A stretch of 13,071 bases of DNA from Azorhizobium sp943369575 (GCA_943369575.1 CALRNP020000164.1:1-13071); one strand, 5' to 3'; counted from the stretch's first letter, positions 1 through 6,656 are shown. Made by a program: numbers and translations. Notes: generated by a model from the letters alone, not told the origin.

Positions 1-225
1 TATCTCTATTTCGACGTGGCTGCGGATGCCCGCGTCATTCACCTCATGGGCGAGCCGGACCAGACCCGGCATCTGGTGGTCGCCGACGGGCAGGCGATCC
101 TGTCGCCGCCGTGGTCGATCCATTCCGGCGTCGGCACCCGCGCCTACACCTTCATCTGGGGTATGGGCGGCGACAATATCGACTATACGGACATGGACAT
201 GGTGGCCATGGATACGTTGCGGTGA
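1..225 (+). CDS. kduI: 5-dehydro-4-deoxy-D-glucuronate isomerase (KduI), C-terminal part, cut by the window edge
   Basis: This is the last 74 codons of KduI, read in frame from base 1 to the TGA at 223-225. KduI interconverts 5-keto-4-deoxyuronate (DKI) and 2,5-diketo-3-deoxygluconate (DKII) in the cytoplasm during breakdown of pectin-type or other unsaturated uronates. The visible stretch carries the family's C-terminal signature: HLMGEP, then TRHLVV, then SPPWSIHSGVG, TRAYTFIWGM and a final MDTLR. From memory this aligns almost without gaps to the end of E. coli KduI (278 aa), so about 204 residues lie to the left. The His in SIHSGVG corresponds to one of the metal ligands known in the family; the other ligands are outside the window. 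The stop overlaps the kduD start by one base (TGATG), so the two are an operon and probably translationally coupled. The truncation is only the window boundary. Confidence 0.95.
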   Translation, partial: YLYFDVAADARVIHLMGEPDQTRHLVVADGQAILSPPWSIHSGVGTRAYTFIWGMGGDNIDYTDMDMVAMDTLR

Positions 226-986
226 TGGGCATGCAGAGCGCGTTTGATCTTTCCGGCAAGCGGGCCGTCGTCACCGGCGCCAATACCGGCCTCGGGCAGG
301 GCATTGCCCTCGCCCTGGCGCAAGCGGGCGCCGCCATCGTCGCGGTGGGCCGCTCGGCCATGGACGAGACCGGCGATCTGGTGCGCGCCGCCGGCGTGCC
401 CTTCACCGGGGTGCGGGCGGATCTGGCCACCCTGGAGCCGATCGCCCGCATCGTCACCGAGGCCAGCGCTGGCGGGCGCATCGACATTTTGGTGAATAAT
501 GCCGGCATCATCCGCCGCGCCGACGCGCTCGACTTCACCGAGGCGGATTGGGACGCGGTGATGGACGTGAACCTCAAGAACACGTTCTTCCTCACCCAGG
601 CCGCCGCCCGCGGCATGCTGGCGGACGGGAAGGGCGGCAAGGTGATCAACATCGCCTCGCTGCTGTCGTTCCAGGGCGGCATTCGCATTCCGTCCTACAC
701 CGCCAGCAAGAGCGGGCTTGCGGGCCTGACCCGCCTGCTGGCCTGCGAATGGGCGGCCAAGGGCATCAATGTGAATGCCATCGCGCCGGGCTATTTCGTC
801 ACCAACAATACCCAGGCGCTGCGGGAAGACCCCAAGCGCTCGGCCGACATTCTCGCGCGCATTCCCGCCGGGCATTGGGGCAATCCGGGCGACCTCGGCG
901 GCGCCGCGGTCTTCCTCGCCGCCCCGGCATCGGACTATGTGCATGGCATCGTGCTGCCGGTCGACGGCGGCTGGCTCGCCCGCTGA
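225..986 (+). CDS. kduD: 2-dehydro-3-deoxy-D-gluconate 5-dehydrogenase / 2-deoxy-D-gluconate 3-dehydrogenase (KduD), SDR family
   Basis: KduD is a cytoplasmic NAD-dependent short-chain dehydrogenase. It reduces the KduI product (DKII) to 2-keto-3-deoxygluconate, which enters the Entner-Doudoroff-type KDG kinase/aldolase steps. All classical SDR landmarks are present: the TGANTGLG nucleotide loop at residues 17-24, NNAG at 91-94, and the catalytic set Ser145, Tyr158 and Lys162 (YTASK). The protein ends in the family-typical DGGWLAR. From the ATG at 225 it is 253 aa, equal to the E. coli KduD length, and this ATG overlaps the kduI stop. A second in-frame ATG at 231 is an alternative start. The reading frame stays open further upstream (to 111), but that part lies inside kduI and is not part of the protein. 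The kdgF-like cupin gene follows after 14 bases. Confidence 0.95.
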   Translation: MGMQSAFDLSGKRAVVTGANTGLGQGIALALAQAGAAIVAVGRSAMDETGDLVRAAGVPFTGVRADLATLEPIARIVTEASAGGRIDILVNNAGIIRRADALDFTEADWDAVMDVNLKNTFFLTQAAARGMLADGKGGKVINIASLLSFQGGIRIPSYTASKSGLAGLTRLLACEWAAKGINVNAIAPGYFVTNNTQALREDPKRSADILARIPAGHWGNPGDLGGAAVFLAAPASDYVHGIVLPVDGGWLAR

Positions 987-1000
987 AGAGGAGAAACATC

Positions 1001-1348
1001 ATGTCCCACAAGGGCGACGTGTTCGCGTTCGCGGACAAGGCCGAGATGGAGCATCTGGACGATATCGTCAGTCGCCAGATTCTCACCTACAATGACGAGA
1101 TCATGATGGTGCGGGTGCACTTCAAGCAGCCCGGCCCCGGCGGGGTGCCGCACAGCCATCCGCATGTGCAGATCACCAGCGTCGAGAGCGGGGTGTTCGA
1201 CATCACCATCGACGGCAAGACCGCGCGCCTGAAGGCCGGCGACAGCTTCTATGTGCCCGGCGGCGTGCACCACGGCGCCATCTGCATCGAGCCGGGCGTG
1301 CTGGTGGATGTGTTCACGCCCATGCGCCAGGAGTTCGTGGCCGCCTGA
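1001..1348 (+). CDS. kdgF: KdgF-type cupin, unsaturated-uronate linearising protein
   Basis: This is a single-domain cupin of 115 aa. KdgF proteins convert the 4,5-unsaturated monouronate made by polyuronate lyases into the linear ketouronate DKI, the substrate of KduI. Cupin motif 1 is visible as PHSHPHVQ at residues 50-57, with probable metal ligands His51, His53 and Gln57; Gln replaces the Glu of the generic cupin pattern, as in KdgF. Motif 2 runs G80-DSFYV-PGGVH-H91 and supplies the last ligand, His91. A Shine-Dalgarno AAGAGGAG at 986-993 sits 7 bases before the ATG. The frame is open upstream inside kduD, but this ATG with its RBS gives a normal KdgF length. Position directly behind kduI-kduD supports the assignment. 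A generic sugar-pathway cupin is the alternative. Confidence 0.85.
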   Translation: MSHKGDVFAFADKAEMEHLDDIVSRQILTYNDEIMMVRVHFKQPGPGGVPHSHPHVQITSVESGVFDITIDGKTARLKAGDSFYVPGGVHHGAICIEPGVLVDVFTPMRQEFVAA

Positions 1349-1370
1349 ACCTCGAGCATCGCGCCCGCCG

Positions 1371-1398
1371 GGCGGGGTGCCTGCCAGCGCACCCCGCC
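1371..1398. terminator. Hairpin terminator between convergent kdgF and DUF167 genes
   Basis: A perfect 10-bp GC-rich stem (1371-1380 pairing with 1389-1398, arms GGCGGGGTGC and GCACCCCGCC) encloses an 8-base loop. It starts 22 bases after the kdgF stop and ends one base before the stop of the convergent DUF167 gene. There is no T-tract on either side, so it is a hairpin-type stop or mRNA 3'-end stabiliser rather than a textbook intrinsic terminator. Its symmetry means it could act in both directions. Confidence 0.6.
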
Positions 1399-1725
1399 TC
1401 AGCCCTTGGGCGGGGCGGGGGCCACAGCCTGGGTGAGGGCGGTGCGCAGGGCGGGCGGGTCTCCGGTCAGCCGGAATACCTTCAGCCGCGCCGTTGCCCC
1501 GGACACCAGGCGCACGCCGGATGGGGCAATGCCCGCCGCCGCGGCCAGAACCTTGATTACCGCCGCCGTCGCCGCCCCATCCTCCGGGGCCGCCCGCACG
1601 CGGATTTTCAGCACCTCGCGCCCGTCCGAAAGCGTCACCGCGCCGTCCAGCGCGTCACGCCCGCCCTTGGGCGTGGCGCGCACGCTCACCTCCAGCGCGC
1701 CGCTACTCTCGCGCCAGAAGCTCAT
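1399..1725 (-). CDS. DUF167 / YggU family protein
   Basis: This is a small cytoplasmic protein of 108 aa from the ATG at 1725. It matches the DUF167 (YggU) fold family: a first strand VSVRATPKGGRDAL, the central block LKIRVRAAPEDGAATAAVI (family pattern APP-DG-AN followed by a helix), then the GVRLVSGATARLKVFRL strand-turn-strand that closes the domain. The biochemical role of the family is unknown. The gene lies 5 bases behind the yggT stop on the same strand. The yggT-yggU pairing is seen in many Proteobacteria, including E. coli, which supports a two-gene operon. No clear Shine-Dalgarno precedes the ATG, so it is probably translated by reinitiation after yggT. The frame remains open upstream inside yggT, but residues before MSFWRE are not DUF167-like. 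Confidence 0.88.
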   Translation of the reverse strand: MSFWRESSGALEVSVRATPKGGRDALDGAVTLSDGREVLKIRVRAAPEDGAATAAVIKVLAAAAGIAPSGVRLVSGATARLKVFRLTGDPPALRTALTQAVAPAPPKG

Positions 1726-1730
1726 GGCGG

Positions 1731-2021
1731 TCAGAACACGTAAGGGTAGATGTAGAGCCCAATCACCCGCTCGATGAAGATGATCAGCAGGATCAGCACC
1801 ATGGGGGAAAGATCGATGCCGCCGAGGCTGGGCAGCACCGAGCGGATCGGCTTCAGCACCGGCTCGGTCAGCCGGAATACGATATCGCCGATGGTGCGCA
1901 CGGCCGGGTTGTAGGCGTTCACCACGTTGAAGGCGATCAGCCAGGACAGCACGGCCGAGGCGATCAGCACCCACACGTAAAGCTGCAGCACGATCAGGAT
2001 GACATCAAGCAGGGCGCGCAT
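1731..2021 (-). CDS. YggT family integral membrane protein
   Basis: This is a 96-aa membrane protein of the YggT (YlmG/CCB3) family. The first hydrophobic helix covers about residues 4-28 and the second about 72-92. Between them is the family core: NPAVRTIGDIVFRLTEP followed by VLKPIRSVLP and GGIDLSPMV. Family members are linked to cell division, osmotic tolerance or cofactor insertion in different lineages, so the exact job here is not known. The start at 2021 gives the usual family length. A GAGGA on the minus strand at 2037-2033 lies 11 bases upstream, a little far but acceptable. An in-frame upstream ATG (MASQTRILPP...) would add residues not typical of the family. The DUF167 gene follows 5 bases after its stop. 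Confidence 0.9.
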   Translation of the reverse strand: MRALLDVILIVLQLYVWVLIASAVLSWLIAFNVVNAYNPAVRTIGDIVFRLTEPVLKPIRSVLPSLGGIDLSPMVLILLIIFIERVIGLYIYPYVF

Positions 2022-2377
2022 GGGCGGAAGGATCCTCGTCTGGCTCGCCATCCGGGCGCTCCTGCCAGGGGAGGGCGCCGCGCCGGCGATTGCAACATCG
2101 CTGCGCAGCAATAGCCGGGGAGACCACCTGCAAACAAGGCCGTTGATGCTGGCGGGGGCTCGTCGGTGCGCGCTTGCGCCGCCACCGGCGTGGCGCGCGC
2201 GGCGCCCTGCGGCATGATGTTTCGCTGCGCGGTCTCGATTCTGCCACCGCGCCCCCCACATATGTCTTGTCGGCTGGCTGTCCTGCGGCTGTTCGGCTTG
2301 ACTCCCCGCACAGCGGCGGGCAGCTTCCGCCCGCCCCGAGGTGGGGGCGGACTTGATCCTCAAACCCATGGGCGTGC
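2022..2377. promoter_or_regulatory. Divergent promoter region of yggT and accA, with two competing hairpins
   Basis: About 356 bases separate the divergent yggT and accA starts, and I see no convincing gene in them. A CTTGACT at 2297-2303 resembles an alphaproteobacterial -35 element pointing toward accA, but there is no good -10 element 17 bases on, so the promoter call is weak. Downstream are two GC-rich stems: A (2315-2321 with 2329-2335, 7 bp) and B (2331-2337 with 2344-2350, 7 bp). They share bases 2331-2335 and cannot form together. Neither is followed by a T-run. The accA start at 2378 lacks a strong Shine-Dalgarno. Confidence 0.35.
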
Positions 2378-3328
2378 ATGCGTAGCTATTTGGACTTCGA
2401 GAAGCCGGTGGCCGAGCTCGAGGCGAAGGTGGAAGAACTGCGTGCCCTCTCTTCGCCCGACGGGGTGGGGATCGGAGAGGAAGTCCAGCGGCTGGAGGCC
2501 AAGGCTGGCGAGGCCCTGACCCAGCTCTATGCCAACCTGACGCCGTGGCAGAAGACCCTGGTGGCGCGCCATCCGGCCCGGCCGCATTTCGGCGATTTCG
2601 CCAAGGGGCTGTTCACCGATTTCACGCCGCTGGCCGGCGATCGCAAATATGGCGAGGATGAAGCCATCATCGGCGGCTTCGCGCGCTTCCGGGGCGAGGC
2701 AGTCTGTGTCATCGGCCATGAGAAGGGCTCCACCACCGAGACCCGCATCCGGCACAATTTCGGCATGGCCCGGCCCGAAGGCTACCGCAAGGCCGCCCGC
2801 CTGATGGAACTGGCCGACCGCTTCGGCCTGCCCATGATTTCGCTGGTGGACACCGCTGGCGCCTATCCCGGCATCGGCGCCGAAGAGCGCGGGCAGGCCG
2901 AGGCCATCGCCCGCTCCACGGACGCCTGCCTGGCGCTGGGCGCGCCCAATGTGGCTGTGGTGATCGGCGAGGGCGGCTCCGGCGGGGCCATCGCCATCGC
3001 CGCCGCCAATAAGGTGCTGATGCTGGAGCACGCGATCTACAGCGTGATCTCCCCGGAAGGCGCCGCCTCGATTCTCTGGCGCGATACCTCCAAGGCGCAG
3101 GAAGCGGCCACCAACATGAAGATCACCGCCCAGGATCTGGTGCGGTTCGGCGTGGTGGACGGCATCGTGCGCGAGCCACTCGGCGGCGCCCATCGCGACC
3201 CGCAGGCGGCGATTGAAGCTACCGGCAACGCCATCGCTGAGGCATTCGAGTCGCTGGCCGGTCTGGATGCGGATGCGGTGAAGAAGGCCCGCCGGGCCAA
3301 GTTTCTGGCCATCGGCCGCACGCTTTGA
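2378..3328 (+). CDS. accA: Acetyl-CoA carboxylase carboxyltransferase subunit alpha (AccA)
   Basis: AccA is the alpha subunit of the carboxyltransferase half of acetyl-CoA carboxylase. With AccD it moves CO2 from carboxybiotin on AccB to acetyl-CoA, giving malonyl-CoA, the committed step of fatty-acid synthesis. The protein has 316 aa (E. coli AccA has 319). The N-terminus MRSYLDFEKPVAELE is the typical alphaproteobacterial form. The catalytic domain shows GDRKYGEDEAIIGG, RRNF-like RIRHNFGM, DTAGAYPGIGAEERGQAE from residue 158, the oxyanion-forming GEGGSGGA at 197-204, VISPEGAASILWRD and EPLGGAHRDP. It appears intact. The start at 2378 is chosen because it gives the conserved N-terminus, although the ribosome site is poor. 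accD and the biotin-protein genes are not in the window, as is usual when accA stands alone. Confidence 0.97.
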   Translation: MRSYLDFEKPVAELEAKVEELRALSSPDGVGIGEEVQRLEAKAGEALTQLYANLTPWQKTLVARHPARPHFGDFAKGLFTDFTPLAGDRKYGEDEAIIGGFARFRGEAVCVIGHEKGSTTETRIRHNFGMARPEGYRKAARLMELADRFGLPMISLVDTAGAYPGIGAEERGQAEAIARSTDACLALGAPNVAVVIGEGGSGGAIAIAAANKVLMLEHAIYSVISPEGAASILWRDTSKAQEAATNMKITAQDLVRFGVVDGIVREPLGGAHRDPQAAIEATGNAIAEAFESLAGLDADAVKKARRAKFLAIGRTL

Positions 3329-3335
3329 GAGCAAG

Positions 3336-3357
3336 CGGGGCGCCAACGAGCGCCCCG
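3336..3357 (+). terminator. GC-rich hairpin after accA
   Basis: A perfect 8-bp stem (3336-3343 CGGGGCGC with 3350-3357 GCGCCCCG) has a 6-base loop and starts 7 bases after the accA stop. There is no T-tract, so it may be a weak or Rho-assisted terminator. Confidence 0.5.
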
Positions 3358-3361
3358 GCGA

Positions 3362-3452
3362 AGCCTCGCAAAGGCTGAGGGCGTGGAGAAGGCTGAAATT
3401 GCCGGCCGGCGTCTGCATTCATGGTTAACGCCAGCCTCACGCAAGGAAGGCT
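3362..3452 (+). repeat. Two related small hairpins in the accA to lipoprotein gap
   Basis: At 3362-3376 AGCCT and AGGCT flank a CGCAA loop. At 3433-3452 the same AGCCT and AGGCT arms flank a 10-base loop that again contains CGCAA. The pair looks like a degenerate repeat about 70 bases apart. The second hairpin contains the Shine-Dalgarno-like AAGGAAGG of a 24-codon ORF. With only 5-bp stems this could be chance. Confidence 0.25.
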
Positions 3453-3455
3453 CTC

Positions 3456-3530
3456 ATGTTGGCCGCAATTGGCTCCTCTGCTGGCGGTCAGGGTGAGGGT
3501 TTTGTCCGCGTTTTCGCCATCTTGCGGTAA
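3456..3530 (+). CDS. Possible 24-aa small ORF upstream of the YafK/DpaA-like gene
   Basis: An ATG at 3456 opens 24 codons ending in TAA at 3528-3530. An AAGGAAGG at 3443-3450 lies 5 bases before the ATG, a better ribosome site than many real genes in this window have. The peptide begins MLAAIGSSAGGQGEG and ends FVRVFAILR. It has no recognisable domain, and the second half is mildly hydrophobic and basic. It ends 65 bases before the start of the cell-wall lipoprotein gene, so it could be a leader peptide or independent small protein, or a chance ORF in GC-rich DNA. I do not recognise it. Confidence 0.2.
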   Translation: MLAAIGSSAGGQGEGFVRVFAILR

Positions 3531-3595
3531 CGTGCCGGCAAGGGTAGGAACGTAAAACACTCGCTCACCGCGTCCGGACCGGGCGAAGGAGTCTC

Positions 3596-5029
3596 GTGTT
3601 GATCCGTCAGCTGACAATGTTCTCCCGCGCGCGGCTCGCGGCCTTGGCCGTGACGGTCTCGCTTGCGCTCGCTGGCTGCAACGGCCAGGGCGATGGTACT
3701 TCGGCCCGCTCCCGCCAGCCGCTCAGCCCGCAGATGCTCAGCCTCCTGTCCGAAAAGGACATGGCGCCGCAAAATCCGATCCTGATCCGGGTGTTCAAGG
3801 AAGAATCCGAGCTGGAGGTGTGGAAGACCACCAGCAAAGGCACCTACGCGCTGGTGAAGACCTATCCCATCTGCCGCTGGTCCGGCGAACTGGGGCCGAA
3901 GGTCAAGATCGGTGATCGCCAGACGCCGGAAGGCTTCTATACGATCACGCCCGGCCTGCTGAATCCCAATTCCAGCTATTACCTCGCCATCAACACCGGA
4001 TTCCCGAACGCCTTCGACAAGTCGTACGGGCGTACCGGCGAGTTCCTGATGATCCACGGCGATTGCTCCTCGGCCGGCTGCTACGCCATGACCGATGAGC
4101 AGATTGCCGAAATCTACGCTCTGGCCCGCGATGCGCTGGCCGGCGGGCAGCGCTCGTTCCAGATCCAGGCCATGCCGTTCCGCATGACACCGGAGAACAT
4201 GGCCCGCCACCGCAACAATCCGAACATGGCCTTCTGGCGCAACCTCAAGCAGGGCTACGACCATTTCGAGGTCACGCACCTGGAGCCGAAGGTGAATGTC
4301 TGCGGCCGGCAATATGTGTTCGACGCCCAGGCCCCCGCCGGCCAGGGCTTCGAACCTCAGCTCGCCTGCCCGAACTATACGGTGCCGGATGTCATCTCCA
4401 GCGCGGTGAGCGCCAAGCAGCGCAGCGACGACGCCAAGGCCGCCGCCCTGGCGCCCTCTACCCCGCTGGCGCCGATCCGCACCGGCCGCGACGGCGGCAT
4501 GAATCCAGTGTTCCTGGCCAAGTTCCAGCCGGAATCGTCCGGCGATCGCATCGCTGCTTCCGCTCCGCTGCCGGGCACCATCCCGCCCCATGCCCGCCCG
4601 CCCAAGTCGGACGAGGAACTGGCCCAGGCGGCGGCCCCGGCTGCGAAGGCGACGATCGTCGCTGCCCAGGCCGCGCCTGCCGCCGAAACCCGCGCCCCTG
4701 CGGCTGAGGGCTTGTCCTTCGGCAAGATGCTCGGCTTTACCGGATCCGCGCCTCAGGCGCCGGCGGCGCAAGCGGTCTCGGCCGCCGCCGCGTCGACGGC
4801 CCGCCCTGCCACCGCGGTTGCGGCCGGCACCAGCCTCTATGCCACCAAGCCCGCCACGGCCATGGTCTCGTCGCCACCGGCCGCTGCCCGCGGCGCCGAC
4901 ACCGCCAAGACGGCTGCCGTCTCGACGCCGAAGCCCACCCAGACCGCCAGTGCCGACACCGGCGCCGGGCAAGCCTCGGTGCTCATGGGCGCAGCCCCCA
5001 TCGTGACGCCCGGCACCTTCGGCAACTGA
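3596..5029 (+). CDS. YafK/DpaA-like L,D-transpeptidase-fold lipoprotein with long Ala/Pro tail
   Basis: This is a 477-aa predicted lipoprotein with a YkuD (L,D-transpeptidase) domain of the YafK/DpaA subfamily. In E. coli that protein does not crosslink but cuts the bond between Braun's lipoprotein and peptidoglycan meso-DAP. The signal peptide ends in lipobox LAGC, with lipidated Cys28. The catalytic body spans about residues 60-245 and contains GDRQTPEGFYTITPG and the active-site block HGDCSSAGCYAMT, with His154 and nucleophile Cys162. After that come PFRMTPENMARHR and GYDHFEVT, both strongly YafK-like. Residues about 246-477 are Ala/Pro/Thr-rich and probably disordered. AAGGAG at 3586-3591 precedes a GTG at 3596. 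TTG 3599 (better spacing) and ATG 3617 are alternatives, and all three keep the lipobox. It likely acts in the periplasm on protein attached to peptidoglycan. The exact substrate is inference. Confidence 0.87.
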   Translation: MLIRQLTMFSRARLAALAVTVSLALAGCNGQGDGTSARSRQPLSPQMLSLLSEKDMAPQNPILIRVFKEESELEVWKTTSKGTYALVKTYPICRWSGELGPKVKIGDRQTPEGFYTITPGLLNPNSSYYLAINTGFPNAFDKSYGRTGEFLMIHGDCSSAGCYAMTDEQIAEIYALARDALAGGQRSFQIQAMPFRMTPENMARHRNNPNMAFWRNLKQGYDHFEVTHLEPKVNVCGRQYVFDAQAPAGQGFEPQLACPNYTVPDVISSAVSAKQRSDDAKAAALAPSTPLAPIRTGRDGGMNPVFLAKFQPESSGDRIAASAPLPGTIPPHARPPKSDEELAQAAAPAAKATIVAAQAAPAAETRAPAAEGLSFGKMLGFTGSAPQAPAAQAVSAAAASTARPATAVAAGTSLYATKPATAMVSSPPAAARGADTAKTAAVSTPKPTQTASADTGAGQASVLMGAAPIVTPGTFGN

Positions 5030-5046
5030 ACCCGCTTCATCTCAGA

Positions 5047-5078
5047 AAAGCCCGGCCAGCCCTGCTGCGCCGGGCTTT
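5047..5078 (+). terminator. Intrinsic terminator of the YafK/DpaA-like gene
   Basis: A perfect 10-bp stem (AAAGCCCGGC at 5047-5056 with GCCGGGCTTT at 5069-5078) surrounds a 12-base loop and is followed by CTTGTG. It lies 17 bases after the stop codon. The stem's own TTT plus the following TCTT form a short U-rich tail. Confidence 0.8.
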
Positions 5079-5405
5079 CTTGTGTGCGGCAGTGGGGCGC
5101 GCGGCACGGCGCAGATCTATGACACGCAGGATCAGGCGCTGAGCTAATAGGGGGATCCATAAAACCGAGGGAGGTGAATCCGGGTAGATGCCCTCAACCG
5201 TCCTGGGTGCGAGCCTTCTCGGCGTTCATGGGGGGCGTTCCTGCTGTTCGCTTGGTCAGACACGCAAGGAAAGAGCAGGCGGTCATCGCCATGGCGATTT
5301 AACCGATCCAGCCTTCATGGCAGATGGTCCTGAACCGCGGATGCTTAATGATCCATCGCGCTTGCCTGGCAGCGGCCGGGGCTCGGCAGATGGCCGCCCC
5401 CCGCC
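5079..5405. other. Gap between convergent cell-wall genes, with one weak ORF
   Basis: About 327 bases lie between the terminator at 5078 and the stop of the SleB-type gene. The only thing of note is an ATG at 5188 preceded, 10 bases upstream, by a full Shine-Dalgarno match GGAGGTGA (5170-5177). It opens an 81-codon frame to 5433 that runs 28 bases into the end of the convergent gene. The peptide is Gly/Arg/Ser/Pro-rich without a domain, and its third codon positions are less GC-biased than in the real genes. I see no RNA gene and no clear terminator for the SleB-type gene here. Confidence 0.3.
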
Positions 5406-6656
5406 TCAGCTGTTCCAGCGCTTGGGGCGGTAGAAGGTGTGGACGCCGATGCGGTCCAGCTTGCGCATCTCGCGCACCCAGGAGGGGTGCACCCAATAAG
5501 CGTGGTAATGGGTGGCGCGGCCCACGCTCTCCAGCCATAGCTTGCCGTCCAGCATATCGGCGGAAATCTGCTTGGCCTGCACCCACATGTCCGGCTCGCG
5601 GATGACGTCCTTTACGTCATCGCAGGCGAAGGTGAACTGGCAGGCCAGATGGCGGTGGGCGTTCTGATAGACGGTCTTGCAGACGTCGTTGGGATAATAA
5701 CCGGAGAACACCCGGTTCAGCACCACTTGCGCCACCGCGATCTGGCCGCGCTTGGATTCGCCCCGGCTTTCGAAATAAATAGCTTCCGCCAAGCATTTTT
5801 CAGCGCGGGCGCGGGCGGGCCCTTCCAGGCCCAGGCGTTCGGCGAAGGTGGGGCCGTCAAGCCGTCCGGACGCGGTCAGATCATCGCGCTGGCTCATGGG
5901 CGGGGCCGAGACTGGCAGCGGCACGAGGTTGCCAGGAAGCGAGACGGTGCTGTGCTCGAACGCCTGCGGCGGGAATTGCTGCGGATCGATGCCGAACACC
6001 ACGGACGGATCGCGATAGAGCGGGCCGTCCTCGCTGTCGCTGTCGGCGCCGAGATCCGCCCAGCCCTGGTCATCCTTGGCCACGGGAAACAGCGCGTCGC
6101 TGCCGATGCCGCCGCCGCTGGGCGCCCGCGCGACCGTGGGGCCGAAGATGTCCGGCCCGTCCTCATCGGTGGCGAGTTCCGCCTCGTCCAGATTGGGCAG
6201 GGACAGCAGGCTGTCCAGCGCCAGTTCGAGATAAACCCCGCCGGCGGGCGGGGGGCCGAAGATCGGCGGCAGGTCCGCGTCCGCATCCAGGGCTGGCCCC
6301 TGGCCGGTGCGTGGATCGGGCGGGGCCAGGACCAGCGGCGGCGGATAGCTGTAGCCGTCCTCGCTGGGGGCGGACACCGGCGTCGCGGTGGGCGTCTCCC
6401 CGAGGCTGAAGCCAAGGCCGGCCCCCAAGGCTGGCGGCAGGTCGAGGGTCGCCACCTTGAGCGCCTTCAGTGGCCCGCTCAACAGCAGGTTCGGTCCCAT
6501 GTCGTTGAAGGTATGGGACATCATGGCATCGGAGGGCAGCGACTGGCCGAATGCCGGCGCCAGGGTCAGCAGCAGCGGCGCCGTGAAGATCAAGGGGCGC
6601 AGCGGGCGCGTCACTCGCCAGCCGTTACCCCGTCCTTGGCTGCGCTGTCCCCACAT
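5406..6656 (-). CDS. Exported SleB-domain cell wall hydrolase with long acidic linker
   Basis: This is a 416-aa protein with a C-terminal SleB (Hydrolase_2) domain, a lytic-transglycosylase-like fold that cuts peptidoglycan glycan strands. An N-terminal basic stretch and hydrophobic core (PLIFTAPLLLTLAPAFGQS, residues about 21-39) form a signal peptide. Residues about 40-280 are Pro/Asp/Gly-rich, with no domain I can name. The SleB domain covers about 285-410: AEAIYFESRGE with probable catalytic Glu291, GQIAVAQVVLNRV, the CQFTFACD block, and the closing ATHYHAYWVHPSW and GVHTFYRP. The ATG at 6656 has GGAG too close to it (2 bases); a GTG at 6614 is an alternative start that keeps the signal peptide. 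Alphaproteobacteria do not sporulate, so the role is vegetative wall remodelling. It follows meaB by 66 bases on the same strand and may share its transcript. Confidence 0.87.
   Translation of the reverse strand: MWGQRSQGRGNGWRVTRPLRPLIFTAPLLLTLAPAFGQSLPSDAMMSHTFNDMGPNLLLSGPLKALKVATLDLPPALGAGLGFSLGETPTATPVSAPSEDGYSYPPPLVLAPPDPRTGQGPALDADADLPPIFGPPPAGGVYLELALDSLLSLPNLDEAELATDEDGPDIFGPTVARAPSGGGIGSDALFPVAKDDQGWADLGADSDSEDGPLYRDPSVVFGIDPQQFPPQAFEHSTVSLPGNLVPLPVSAPPMSQRDDLTASGRLDGPTFAERLGLEGPARARAEKCLAEAIYFESRGESKRGQIAVAQVVLNRVFSGYYPNDVCKTVYQNAHRHLACQFTFACDDVKDVIREPDMWVQAKQISADMLDGKLWLESVGRATHYHAYWVHPSWVREMRKLDRIGVHTFYRPKRWNS

Noticed and set aside
3488..4972. 494-codon minus-strand frame opposite the YafK/DpaA-like gene
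   Set aside because: Its Gly/Arg-rich translation is a shadow of the Ala/Pro-coding tail. The plus strand has a lipobox, catalytic motif, RBS and terminator.
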